Shown here in pieces: positions 1-9,709 of a stretch of 64,000 nt of DNA (position 1 is the stretch's first letter; the number at the start of each line of letters is the position of its first letter). The DNA lies in contig JAQXKZ010000010.1 of the NCBI GenBank assembly GCA_029010715.1, positions 1 through 64,000 of the forward strand. Reading direction: 5' to 3'. The notes under the pieces were generated by a model. The model ran no database searches, was not told the DNA's origin, and was given only the letters and a program-made list of their open reading frames with translations. The stretch is from Clostridiales bacterium. Lineage in GTDB: Bacteria > Bacillota > Clostridia > Oscillospirales > Oscillospiraceae. Made by a program: the position numbers and the translations under genes.

Positions 1-154
1 ACAGACTGTCATATTCGGAAACATATATCCATCTCCGGGCAGGCACGGCTTTCATCACAGCCGTGCCTGCTTAAATATTGTATTCATAAAGCTCTGGTTT
101 ACTTTGCCGGCGGTTTATGCTAGAATGTTTCCATTACGAAATCGGGAGTACAGT

Positions 155-1225
155 ATGTTTGATAAGCTGAAGCTTCTTCAAAATCAATATGAGCTCCTCT
201 GCGCGCGTTTAGAGGAACCGGCGACCTATTCCGATCCGGCAGTTTACGCGAAATATGAGCGTGAGGCTCGCGAAATACAGCCCATAGTAAAGGCCTATAC
301 GGATTACTCCCATGCCTGTGCATGTATGGACGAGGCTATGGAACTGATGGGTGACAGTGAGATGCGCGAGCTTGCGCAGGAGGAGTATGCCCAGGCAAAG
401 GCCGATAAGGAACGCCTTGAACAGGAAATAAAGATCCTGCTGCTGCCAAAGGACCCGAACGACGGAAAAAACGTGATCATGGAGATACGCGGCGGCGTCG
501 GCGGGGAAGAGGGCATGCTCTTTGCGGCGGATCTTTTTCGCATGTACTCGATGTACGCTGAGTCAAGAGGCTGGAAAATAGATGTTGCCAATGTCAGCGA
601 AACCGAGCTCGGCGGTATAAAGGAGATCAGTTTTGTAGTTGAAGGTGACGGCGCATACTCGCGTCTGAAGTTTGAAGCCGGCGGCCACCGTGTTCAGCGC
701 GTTCCCGTGACCGAGTCCGGCGGACGCATACACACCTCTGCCGCCACAGTTGCGGTGCTGCCGGAGATAGAGGAGATAGACTTTCATCTCAACCCGGCTG
801 ATTTGAAGATCGACACCTACCGTTCATCCGGTGCAGGCGGTCAGCATGTAAACAAGACCGAGAGCGCCATACGTATCACACATATACCGACAGGTACGGT
901 CGTGGAATGTCAGGACGAGCGGAGCCAGTATAAAAACAAAGACCGCGCTATGCAGATCCTGCGCTCGAAGCTATACGAAGCCGAGCAGGCAAAGCAGCAT
1001 GCCGCCCTTGCGAACGAACGTCGCAGCCAGATCGGCTCAGGCGACCGGAGCGAGCGTATACGCACCTACAATTTTCCGCAAAACCGCGTGACCGACCACC
1101 GTCTGAGCGGAGACAACAAGAATTTCAATATCCAGAATATTATCAACGGCGACCTCGACCCGCTGATAGACTGCCTTGTTACCGCCGATCAGGCGGCCAG
1201 GCTGCAGGCACAGACGGAGGCGTGA
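155..1225 (+). CDS. prfA: Peptide chain release factor 1 (RF1)
   Basis: ORF 104..1225; likely start ATG 155 (MFDKLKLLQNQYELL). GGQ motif in YRSSGAGGQHVNKTESAIRITHIPTG. Confidence 0.97.
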   Translation: MFDKLKLLQNQYELLCARLEEPATYSDPAVYAKYEREAREIQPIVKAYTDYSHACACMDEAMELMGDSEMRELAQEEYAQAKADKERLEQEIKILLLPKDPNDGKNVIMEIRGGVGGEEGMLFAADLFRMYSMYAESRGWKIDVANVSETELGGIKEISFVVEGDGAYSRLKFEAGGHRVQRVPVTESGGRIHTSAATVAVLPEIEEIDFHLNPADLKIDTYRSSGAGGQHVNKTESAIRITHIPTGTVVECQDERSQYKNKDRAMQILRSKLYEAEQAKQHAALANERRSQIGSGDRSERIRTYNFPQNRVTDHRLSGDNKNFNIQNIINGDLDPLIDCLVTADQAARLQAQTEA

Positions 1226-1226
1226 G

Positions 1227-2435
1227 ATGGAAACAAAGATATTCAAAAACACCGCGGGAGGCGCGGCGGAAATAATAAAGCGCGGCGGCCTTGTCGCCGT
1301 GCCGACCGAGACCGTATACGGTCTTGCGGCCAACGCTCTCGATCAGGCTGCCGTATCCGGGATATACGAGGTCAAGGGCCGCCCCGCAATAAAACCGCTG
1401 TCTCTGATGGTACCGGATCCTGCGGCAATGGATGAATACTGTATTGGCGTTCCCGCGCAGGCGCGCACGTTGGCTGCGAAATACTGGCCCGGTCCGCTTA
1501 CAATAGTCATGAAGGCGAAGCCGGGGATACCGTCAATTGTCCTTGCCGGCGGCAGCACAGTGGGGCTGCGCTGTCCGGACCACCCGCTTACCCTGGCGTT
1601 GCTGCGCGGCTGCCATGTGCCGCTCGCGGCCCCATCCGCAAACCCGTCAGGTGCAGAGAGCGCCAGGGATGCATCGAAGGTACTGGAGTATTTTGACGGA
1701 AAGATCGATGCCGTCATCGACGGCGGACACTGTGGCCTGGGACGCGAGTCCACGATCATCGACATGTGCGCTGCGCCGTACCGTATTCTGCGTCAAGGCG
1801 CGCTTCCGGCGGACGATATTGCCGACACGCTTGCGGACACGCTGAAGATTGTCGGTATCACCGGCGGGACCGGCTGCGGCAAGACAACCGCCCTGAACGA
1901 GCTGCAGGAAATGGGCGCGCTGATTCTTGACTGTGACGCAATATATCACGAGCTGCTGGAAAACAGCAGGGAACTCATCGCCGAGATAGATAAATTTTTT
2001 CCGGGCGCGGTGCAGGACGGCGTACTCGACCGCAAAGCGCTGGGTGCGCTTGTGTTTACCGACGAAGAGGCCCTGCGTGACCTCAATATCATCACGCATA
2101 AATATGTGCACATTGAGGTCCGCCGCCGTCTGCGCGAGTTTGCCATGGCCGGCGGCGCCATAGCCGCGATTGATGCAATCGAGCTCTTTTCCAGCGGATT
2201 GAATAAACGCTGCTTCAAGACTCTGGCTGTGCTTTCCGATCGGGAACACAGGGTGCAGCGTATAATGAGCCGTGATAATATTACCCGCGAGTACGCTCTT
2301 ATGCGCATCAATGCCCAGCGCCCTCCCGAATACTATGAGAGCAGGTGCGATTTTACTTTGTACAATAATGCTGACCGCGAGCAGTTCAGGAATGACTGCC
2401 GGCAGCTTTTTAAGGAGATGTTTAACAATGGATGA
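1227..2435 (+). CDS. Fusion protein: threonylcarbamoyl-AMP synthase (TsaC/YrdC) N-domain + dephospho-CoA kinase (CoaE) C-domain
   Basis: N-half GGLVAVPTETVYGLAANA..KGRPAIKPLSLMV..APSANPSG is TsaC/Sua5-like. C-half LKIVGITGGTGCGKTTALNELQEMGALILDCDAIYHELL is CoaE with a Walker A motif. One uninterrupted ORF. Confidence 0.93.
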   Translation: METKIFKNTAGGAAEIIKRGGLVAVPTETVYGLAANALDQAAVSGIYEVKGRPAIKPLSLMVPDPAAMDEYCIGVPAQARTLAAKYWPGPLTIVMKAKPGIPSIVLAGGSTVGLRCPDHPLTLALLRGCHVPLAAPSANPSGAESARDASKVLEYFDGKIDAVIDGGHCGLGRESTIIDMCAAPYRILRQGALPADDIADTLADTLKIVGITGGTGCGKTTALNELQEMGALILDCDAIYHELLENSRELIAEIDKFFPGAVQDGVLDRKALGALVFTDEEALRDLNIITHKYVHIEVRRRLREFAMAGGAIAAIDAIELFSSGLNKRCFKTLAVLSDREHRVQRIMSRDNITREYALMRINAQRPPEYYESRCDFTLYNNADREQFRNDCRQLFKEMFNNG

Positions 2436-3810
2436 AATCAAAAGCAAGCTGTTTTATGAGCAGAAGAACGGCTATGACCTCATCGACACCGCCGAGCGCG
2501 TGGCCGTTGAGGACTACTGCCGGGAGTATATGGAGTATCTGAACATATCGCGTACCGAGAGAGAGGCTGTCATCAATGCCATAGATAAGGCGAGAGAATA
2601 CGGATTTGTCGAATTCCGCGCCGGGATGGAGCTGCGTCCCGGGATGAAAGTCTATTACTGCAACCGCGGCAAGGCGCTTATTCTGGCTGTAATCGGCAAG
2701 CACAGTCTCGCCGACGGCGCGGTCATTGCAGGAGCGCACGTCGACGCCCCGCGCATAGATCTCAAACAGAACCCCATGTATGAGACAGATGAGCTGTGCT
2801 ACTTCCGCACGCACTACTACGGCGGTATCAAAAAGTATCAGTGGGTTACCATCCCGCTTGAGCTGCACGGCGTTGTCGTACTCAAGGACGGCACTGTTGT
2901 CGACGTGTGTATCGGCCGCGAGCCGGGAGAGCCCCGTTTCGTTATCACCGACCTGCTGCCGCATATGGCGCAGGAGCAGGCCAAAAAGACTATGGCCGAA
3001 GGCATTACCGGCGAAGGCCTGCAGATTCTGCTCGGCTCCGTCCCCTATGCCGGCGACGGCAAAGACAGAGTCAAGCTCGCAGTCATGAGCATACTCAACG
3101 ATATGTACGGCATTACCGAGGAAGACTTTCTCTCGGCAGAGCTGACCGCGGTCCCGGCCTTCGATGTCTGCGAAGTCGGGCTTGACCGTTCTCTCATCGG
3201 CGGATACGGCCATGACGACAGGGTCTGCGCCTATGCCGAACTCAAAGCCATCTTCGACGTTAAGGATCCTGAGCGTACCTGCATATGCATTCTCGCCGAC
3301 AAGGAGGAGATAGGCTCCGACGGCGTGACCGGTATGCAGAGCGCCGCATTTGACTGCTTCATGGAGGACCTGTGCGCCTCTCAGGGTGTAGAGCTCCGCC
3401 GCTGCTATGAGAACAGCTTCTGTCTCTCCGCCGACGTGACCGCCGCCTTCGATCCTCTCTATTCCGACGCATATGAGAAGTCCAACGACGCCAAGGTCAA
3501 CTATGGTATGGGCATCTGTAAATTTACCGGCGCAAGAGGCAAATCCGGCACCAGCGATGCATCCGCGGAAGTCGTCGCGTATCTGCGCCGGCTGTTCGAT
3601 AAGGCAGGCGTTGTGTGGCAGCTCACCGAGATGGGCAAGGTCGACCTCGGCGGCGGCGGCACGATTGCCAAATACATGGCCAACCGCAACATAGATACCA
3701 TTGACGCCGGCGTACCCGTGCTCAGCATGCACGCTCCGTTTGAAGTCGTATCCAAATTTGACTGCTATATGACCTACAAGGGCGTTCTCGCAGCGTATAA
3801 TGACGACTGA
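2428..3810 (+). CDS. M18 family aminopeptidase
   Basis: ATG 2428 MDEIKSKLFYEQKNGYDLID; GAHVDAPRIDLKQNP, DKEEIGSDGVTGMQS and GYGHDDRVCAYAELKA are typical of M18 metallo-aminopeptidases. Confidence 0.93.
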   Translation: MDEIKSKLFYEQKNGYDLIDTAERVAVEDYCREYMEYLNISRTEREAVINAIDKAREYGFVEFRAGMELRPGMKVYYCNRGKALILAVIGKHSLADGAVIAGAHVDAPRIDLKQNPMYETDELCYFRTHYYGGIKKYQWVTIPLELHGVVVLKDGTVVDVCIGREPGEPRFVITDLLPHMAQEQAKKTMAEGITGEGLQILLGSVPYAGDGKDRVKLAVMSILNDMYGITEEDFLSAELTAVPAFDVCEVGLDRSLIGGYGHDDRVCAYAELKAIFDVKDPERTCICILADKEEIGSDGVTGMQSAAFDCFMEDLCASQGVELRRCYENSFCLSADVTAAFDPLYSDAYEKSNDAKVNYGMGICKFTGARGKSGTSDASAEVVAYLRRLFDKAGVVWQLTEMGKVDLGGGGTIAKYMANRNIDTIDAGVPVLSMHAPFEVVSKFDCYMTYKGVLAAYNDD

Positions 3811-3816
3811 CGCGAT

Positions 3817-3846
3817 GTAAACGAACGTTCACAAACGATCGTTTAC
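3817..3846. repeat. Hairpin GTAAACGAACGTT-CACA-AACGATCGTTTAC
   Basis: Inverted repeat 12/13 bp directly read, just after the M18 stop; shares the 12-mer GTAAACGAACGT with 39891 and 39961. Confidence 0.7.
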
Positions 3847-3860
3847 CGATATCCGAGATA

Positions 3861-3898
3861 AATAAACCGGGCACTTCAGACTGTCCGGTTTATTTTTT
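3861..3898 (+). terminator. Rho-independent terminator
   Basis: AATAAACCGG...CCGGTTTATTTTTT stem followed by T tract. Confidence 0.85.
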
Positions 3899-4027
3899 CG
3901 CACTGTACACAGAATATATCCGGAATGTGTTTATACCGGAAGCTCGTAAACAGCCCTGAAAGCGTTTTATTTAATTTATTACGAGACATTCGGTTCACAG
4001 AATCAAACGCGTGTACGGGGTGATACA

Positions 4028-4702
4028 ATGCCTGAGGAAGAAAACAATAACGTGCCAAATGCCGTCGAAGAAATCAGGGAATTAGGTCAGACAAGGCAGG
4101 GGAGCATTCATTGTCTGAGTATCATTGGTCAGATAGAGGGCCACCAGATACTTCCGGACGATGTTAAAAGCACAAAGTATGAGCATATACTCCCTATGCT
4201 TGCCGCGATTGAGGAGACGCCGGAGATTACCGGCTTGCTGATATTGCTCAATACCGTCGGAGGAGACGTGGAGGCCGGGCTGGCCATAGCCGAGCTAATA
4301 GCCGGAATGTCCAAGCCCACTGTCTCTCTTGTGCTCGGCGGGGGACATTCGATCGGCGTCCCGCTTGCTGTCGCCGCCAGGCGCAGCTATATTGCGCCTT
4401 CAGCGTCCATGACCGTGCATCCGGTGCGCATTAACGGACTCTTTATCGGCGCTCCGCAGACCTATGACTATCTTGCCCGTATTCAGGATCGAATAGTAAA
4501 CTTTGTCACCGCACATTCAGGCATCAGCCGTAGCGAATACGTCCGCCTTATGTCTGATACCGGGCAGCTTTCCAACGATGTTGGCACGATACTTTCCGGT
4601 CAGGAGGCTGTCGGCTGCGGACTGATAGACAGTCTGGGTACGCTCTCCGACGCGCTGAGCTGTCTGAAGTCGTTAAATACTGTACCGCCGCCGGAGAACT
4701 GA
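4028..4702 (+). CDS. tepA: ClpP-like serine protease, TepA/YmfB family
   Basis: LLILLNTVGGDVEAGLAIAELI, GGGHSIGVPLAVAA, SASMTVHPVRINGLFIG; ClpP fold with candidate Ser and His. Confidence 0.88.
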   Translation: MPEEENNNVPNAVEEIRELGQTRQGSIHCLSIIGQIEGHQILPDDVKSTKYEHILPMLAAIEETPEITGLLILLNTVGGDVEAGLAIAELIAGMSKPTVSLVLGGGHSIGVPLAVAARRSYIAPSASMTVHPVRINGLFIGAPQTYDYLARIQDRIVNFVTAHSGISRSEYVRLMSDTGQLSNDVGTILSGQEAVGCGLIDSLGTLSDALSCLKSLNTVPPPEN

Positions 4703-4722
4703 ATTCTTGTAAAAGCGCAGTA

Positions 4723-4762
4723 TAAACCAGTCAAGAATGCTTAATTGGCTGGTTTTTATTTT
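4723..4762 (+). terminator. Rho-independent terminator
   Basis: AAACCAG..CTGGTTTTTATTTT downstream of tepA. Confidence 0.7.
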
Positions 4763-4867
4763 GTGAACACCGATTTAACATATCGTTCGGCATCTTGATA
4801 TGCAGCGGCGCCTCTGCTATAATATTAGAATTAAAATGAATTACATCTCTCAAAGAGGAAGTAATAA

Positions 4868-7036
4868 ATGGGACTGCCTGCAAAACTTATCAGATCACAG
4901 CTTAATTTTTTCAAGCCGTTTGTGGCCGCATGCTCGCTTGAGGTGACCAGAAAAGGGCAGGACAAGCTCGGCGAACTTATGGAGGCAATACACCGGCATA
5001 ACGTAATTATTAAAGATCATCCCTTCGACAATTTTGAAGGCGCATGGATTGTGCCCAGGGAGGAGCGCCGCTCCGGCGTTGTACTGTATCTGCACGGCGG
5101 CGGCTATGCCTGCGGCGATCTTGAATATGCCAAAGGCTTCGGTTCGACTCTTGCCGCCGAGTGCGGTGTGCGTGTGTTCTGCTCCGCCTACCGTCTTGCA
5201 CCGGAGGAGCCGTATCCCGCTGCGCTTGATGACGCGGAGGAGAGCTACCGCTATCTTCTCTCCAAAGGCTATACTCCGGGTCAGATATGTCTCTGCGGTG
5301 AGAGCGCCGGCGGCGGACTGATATATGCTCTGTGCCTGCGCCTGAAAGAGAAAAATATGAAACTCCCATGCGGGATCATTGCTATCTCGCCGTGGACGGA
5401 TCTCACCTGCTCCGGCGGCAGCTATGAGACGAACATGGAGAAAGATCCTTCACTTACCGCTGAGCTCCTGCATTTTTACTCCGACTGCTATGCCGGTGAG
5501 CATACGCCCAAGGACGCTCCCGAGCTTTCGCCCCTCTTCGGTGATTTGTCCGGTATGCCTCCTTCACTGATATTTGCCGGCGGAGACGAGCTGCTTCTTG
5601 ACGACTCAAAACTTATGCATGAGAAACTGCTCAAAGCCGGCTGCAAAAGCCAGCTGTTCATAGCCCCCGAGCGCTGGCATGCATATGTACTGTATATGCT
5701 CAACGAAAACGTGTCTGACTTTGACGAGATGAATAAATTTCTCACCAGAGTCATGGCCGCTGAACAAAAGCAGAACTGGCTCCGTCTGGATAACGCCGCC
5801 AAGATCTACCCTGCGGCCCTGCGTAAGAACTGGAGCAACGTGTTCCGTATTTCCGCCACGCTCAGCGAACCGGTGGACAGGGAAATCCTCCGCGCCGCTC
5901 TGGACGTGACCATACGCCGCTTCCCGTCTATCGGCGTCAGACTCCGTCGCGGCCTCTTCTGGTTCTATCTGGAGCGCATACCTGAGCCGCCCGGTATACA
6001 GGACGAGAACAGCTATCCGCTGGTCCATATGTCGTATAAATCCATACGCAACTGCGCTTTCCGCGTGCTGGTGTATGAAAACCGTATCGCCGTCGAGATC
6101 TTTCACGCCCTTACCGACGGCACCGGCGGCCTGATTTTCCTGAAAACTCTTGTGGCCGAGTACCTTACACACAAATACGGGATAAGTATTCCGGCGACCG
6201 ACGGTGTGCTCGGACGGCTGGAAGAGCCGTCCGCCGAGGAACTGGAGGACAGTTTTCTAAAGCATTCCGGCCCCTTTGCCGCCAGCCGCAAGGAGGCTAC
6301 CGCCTACAAACTCAGCGGCGCAGCGGAGCCGGATGGTTTTGTGCATCTGACGACCTTCATGCTGGACTCTGCCGCAGTCCTCGCCAAGGCCCACGAGTAT
6401 TCTGCGACAGTAACGGAATTTCTGACGGCCGCCATGATGCAGGCTGTTCTGCATCTGGAAGCCGAGCAGGTACCCTGCCGCCGGCTGCGCAAGCCTGTCA
6501 AAGTGCTTGTCCCGGTCAATTTGCGAAAGCTGTTTCCGAGCAAAACGCTTAGGAATTTTGCCCTTTTTGTCACGCCCGAGATCGACCCGAAGCTCGGTGA
6601 CTACAGCTTTGAAGAGATCTGCAGCGCTGTGCGGCACCGTATGGGCATGGAGGTCACTGCCAAGCAGATGAGCACGAAAATTGCCGCAAACGTCAACAGT
6701 GAGAAATCACCCTTCCTGAAGGTCATGCCTCTGGTCGTGAAGAATGCTGCCATGAAAGCCGTGTTTGACACGGTTGGTGAGCGCAAGTCCTGCCTCTGCA
6801 TGTCGAATCTGGGTCTTGTAAAGCTTCCGGAAGTCATGCGGCAGTACGTAAAGCGTATGGACTTCATTATCGGCCTTCCCTCCAGAACCGCATATAACTG
6901 CGCGCTGCTGTCTTATGACGGGACGGTGTACATCAATCTCGTCCGCAGTATCCGGGAGCCCGAACTTGAGATGCAGTTCTATAAGGTCCTGCGCGAGCTT
7001 GGCATCCATGTCAGGGTGGAGAGCAATCAGCGCTGA
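4868..7036 (+). CDS. Fusion protein: alpha/beta hydrolase (HSL-type esterase) + CoA-dependent acyltransferase/condensation-like domain
   Basis: N-half: LYLHGGGYACGD, CGESAGGGLIYAL, WHAYVLY (HGGG oxyanion hole, GESAGG nucleophile, His). C-half: VEIFHALTDGTGGLIFLKTL (HxxxDG) with long acyltransferase-like tail. Confidence 0.85.
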   Translation: MGLPAKLIRSQLNFFKPFVAACSLEVTRKGQDKLGELMEAIHRHNVIIKDHPFDNFEGAWIVPREERRSGVVLYLHGGGYACGDLEYAKGFGSTLAAECGVRVFCSAYRLAPEEPYPAALDDAEESYRYLLSKGYTPGQICLCGESAGGGLIYALCLRLKEKNMKLPCGIIAISPWTDLTCSGGSYETNMEKDPSLTAELLHFYSDCYAGEHTPKDAPELSPLFGDLSGMPPSLIFAGGDELLLDDSKLMHEKLLKAGCKSQLFIAPERWHAYVLYMLNENVSDFDEMNKFLTRVMAAEQKQNWLRLDNAAKIYPAALRKNWSNVFRISATLSEPVDREILRAALDVTIRRFPSIGVRLRRGLFWFYLERIPEPPGIQDENSYPLVHMSYKSIRNCAFRVLVYENRIAVEIFHALTDGTGGLIFLKTLVAEYLTHKYGISIPATDGVLGRLEEPSAEELEDSFLKHSGPFAASRKEATAYKLSGAAEPDGFVHLTTFMLDSAAVLAKAHEYSATVTEFLTAAMMQAVLHLEAEQVPCRRLRKPVKVLVPVNLRKLFPSKTLRNFALFVTPEIDPKLGDYSFEEICSAVRHRMGMEVTAKQMSTKIAANVNSEKSPFLKVMPLVVKNAAMKAVFDTVGERKSCLCMSNLGLVKLPEVMRQYVKRMDFIIGLPSRTAYNCALLSYDGTVYINLVRSIREPELEMQFYKVLRELGIHVRVESNQR

Positions 7037-7057
7037 GCGCTGCGGCTGCAGAAAGGA

Positions 7058-7765
7058 ATGAGTAATATGTATTGTATAAAATGCGGCGTTGAACTTGCCG
7101 ACAGCGAGAGAAAATGTCCGCTGTGCGGCACGGTCGTGTTTAACCCCGAGCTGAGCCGTCCGGACGGACGTCCGCCGTTTCCCAGAGAAAAGCTGCCTGC
7201 TCCCGAAAAGGTAAACCGTTCCGGCGTGATGTTCGTGGTCACAATGATTTTCCTTCTTCCTGTCGTCACGACACTCCTGTGCGACTGGCAGCTTAACGGG
7301 CATATTGTCTGGTCCGGATATGCGGTCGGCGCTATCGTACTGTTTTACACCCTGGTAGTGCTCCCGATGTGGTTCCGTTCGCCTAACCCCGTCATATTTG
7401 TTCCTGTCGACTTCGCGGTTACTGCGCTGTATTTGCTTTATATCAACTGTGCGACCGGGGGACATTGGTTTTTGAGCTTTGCCCTGCCGCTCACTGCCGC
7501 TGCGTGTCTTATACTTACCGCCGCCATTGCACTGCTGCGCTACCTACGCAAGGGCTATCTGTTTATATTCGGCGGCACGCTGATATTGTCCGGCGCGTAC
7601 ACTGTGCTCCTGGAGTTCCTGTTAAACCTGAATTTCAAATTACACAGCGGGTTCATATGGTCGTTCTATCCTTTCTCCGTGAGCTTTATTCTCGGCATGA
7701 TGCTGATCGTCATCGGTATCTGCAGGCCGCTCAGAGACTCTCTCCATAAAAAGTTTTTCCTTTAA
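7058..7765 (+). CDS. Zinc-ribbon membrane protein (DUF6320-like)
   Basis: MYCIKCGVELADSERKCPLCGTVVFNPE zinc ribbon followed by about six hydrophobic helices. Family name from memory, not searched. Confidence 0.75.
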   Translation: MSNMYCIKCGVELADSERKCPLCGTVVFNPELSRPDGRPPFPREKLPAPEKVNRSGVMFVVTMIFLLPVVTTLLCDWQLNGHIVWSGYAVGAIVLFYTLVVLPMWFRSPNPVIFVPVDFAVTALYLLYINCATGGHWFLSFALPLTAAACLILTAAIALLRYLRKGYLFIFGGTLILSGAYTVLLEFLLNLNFKLHSGFIWSFYPFSVSFILGMMLIVIGICRPLRDSLHKKFFL

Positions 7766-7794
7766 TAATATCAACATAAACTGGAGCGATTGAA

Positions 7795-9600
7795 ATGAAA
7801 GAAATCAAAAATCCCAAGCGTCCACTTGTGTACTATTCGGTTATTGTGCTGCTGGTCATCATCGCCTTTAACCTGATCGCGGTGCCCGCGATGGCAAATG
7901 CACAGGTTAAGGAGGTCGATTACGGAACATTCATGAGCATGACCGATAAGGGGGACATCGGCAAGGTTCAGGTTGAAAGCAATCAGATCATCTTTACCGA
8001 CAAGGCAAATCAGAACTTTTACAAGACCGGCGTTATGTATGACCCGGACCTTGTGGCTCGTCTGCATGACGCCGGCGCGACATTCTCCAGCGAGATCGTA
8101 GAGCAGACGTCGCCGCTTCTGAGCTTCTTCCTGACCTGGATCCTGCCTATCCTTGTTTTTGTCTGGATAGGCGACATTATGAGCAAGAAGATGATGAAAG
8201 GCGGCCCGAACTCCCTGGCTTTCAACATGGGCGGTTCCAGCGCCAAGGTGTATGTCAAGTCTGCCGACGGCATCAAGTTTGACGACGTTGCGGGTGAAGA
8301 GGAGGCCAAGGAGAACCTTTCCGAGATCGTCGAATATCTGCATGATCCCGAAAGATACCGTGAAATAGGAGCCAATATGCCCAAGGGCGTGCTGCTCGTC
8401 GGCCCTCCGGGAACCGGTAAGACGATGCTGGCCAAGGCTGTCGCCGGTGAAGCAAACGTCCCGTTTTTCTCCATGTCCGGCTCCGAGTTTGTCGAGATGT
8501 TCGTCGGCATGGGCGCGAGCAAGGTCCGCGACCTGTTCAAGCAGGCTAAGGAGAAAGCCCCCTGCATTGTGTTTATCGACGAGATAGACGCCATCGGCAA
8601 AAAGCGTCAGGGCAACATGTACGGCAACGATGAGCGTGAGCAGACTCTGAACCAGCTGCTGACCGAAATGGACGGCTTTGAGGGTAATAACGGAGTAATC
8701 ATCCTCGCCGCTACCAACCAGCCCGAATCACTTGACCCGGCTCTGACCCGTCCCGGCCGTTTTGACCGCCGTGTTCCCGTAGAACTGCCCGACCTGAAGG
8801 GCAGGGAAGATATACTTAAGGTCCACGCCAGAAAGATCAGACTTGCCGACAATGTCGACTTTAACAAAATAGCGCGTATGGCCTCCGGCGCTTCCGGCGC
8901 TGAACTGGCCAATATAGTCAATGAGGCAGCTCTGCGCGCCGTGCGAAACAACAGAAAGATCGTCGAGGAAGCCGACCTTGAGGAGAGCATAGAGATAGTT
9001 ATCGCCGGCTATCAGAAGAAGAACGCAATTCTCACTGACCACGAGAAGCACATCGTGGCATACCATGAGATCGGCCACGCTCTGGTCGCTGCAAAGCAGA
9101 CCAACTCCGCCCCGGTCCAGAAAATAACCATCGTTCCCAGAACCTCCGGTGCGCTCGGCTATACGATGCAGGTCGACGAGGGCAACCACTATCTGATGAC
9201 CAGGGAAGAGATTGAGAACAAGATCGCCACTCTCACCGGAGGCCGCGCTGCGGAAGAGCTCGCATTCAATTCCGTCACCACCGGCGCGTCCAACGATATT
9301 GAGCAGGCCACCAAGCTGGCCCGGGCCATGGTAACCCGCTACGGCATGAGCGACGAGTTCGACATGGTCGCGCTCGAAACGGTCACGAACCAGTACCTCG
9401 GCGGCGACACTTCGCTGGCGTGTTCAGCCGATACTCAGCGCGAGATCGACCGCAAGGTCGTTGAGCTTGTAAAGACCCAGCATGACAAAGCCATAAAAAT
9501 ACTCACCGAGAACCGCGCAAAGCTCGATGAGCTTGCAAAGTATCTCTATGAAAAAGAGACCATCACCGGCGAGGAGTTCATGAAGGTCCTCGAGGACTGA
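7795..9600 (+). CDS. ftsH: ATP-dependent zinc metalloprotease FtsH
   Basis: Two N-terminal TM segments, [20 protein letters not shown] (TRPGRFDRR), HEIGH zinc site. Confidence 0.98.
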   Translation: MKEIKNPKRPLVYYSVIVLLVIIAFNLIAVPAMANAQVKEVDYGTFMSMTDKGDIGKVQVESNQIIFTDKANQNFYKTGVMYDPDLVARLHDAGATFSSEIVEQTSPLLSFFLTWILPILVFVWIGDIMSKKMMKGGPNSLAFNMGGSSAKVYVKSADGIKFDDVAGEEEAKENLSEIVEYLHDPERYREIGANMPKGVLLVGPPGTGKTMLAKAVAGEANVPFFSMSGSEFVEMFVGMGASKVRDLFKQAKEKAPCIVFIDEIDAIGKKRQGNMYGNDEREQTLNQLLTEMDGFEGNNGVIILAATNQPESLDPALTRPGRFDRRVPVELPDLKGREDILKVHARKIRLADNVDFNKIARMASGASGAELANIVNEAALRAVRNNRKIVEEADLEESIEIVIAGYQKKNAILTDHEKHIVAYHEIGHALVAAKQTNSAPVQKITIVPRTSGALGYTMQVDEGNHYLMTREEIENKIATLTGGRAAEELAFNSVTTGASNDIEQATKLARAMVTRYGMSDEFDMVALETVTNQYLGGDTSLACSADTQREIDRKVVELVKTQHDKAIKILTENRAKLDELAKYLYEKETITGEEFMKVLED

Positions 9601-9615
9601 GCAAAGCCGTATATC

Positions 9616-9658
9616 GTAAAAATGCGGATGCGATATTGAATCGCATCCGCATTTTTAC
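9616..9658. terminator. Bidirectional terminator between convergent ftsH and nadE
   Basis: 19-bp perfect stem GTAAAAATGCGGATGCGAT-ATTGA-ATCGCATCCGCATTTTTAC. Confidence 0.9.
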
Positions 9659-9709
9659 ATGCCATATGTTATTCGGAAGCCCCGGGTGCTGATTCAGCGG
9701 AGTACAGGC

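Noticed and set aside
2422-3732. 436-aa antisense ORF across the M18 aminopeptidase gene
   Set aside because: Shadow ORF; the plus strand carries a clear M18 protein and the antisense translation has no recognisable motif.
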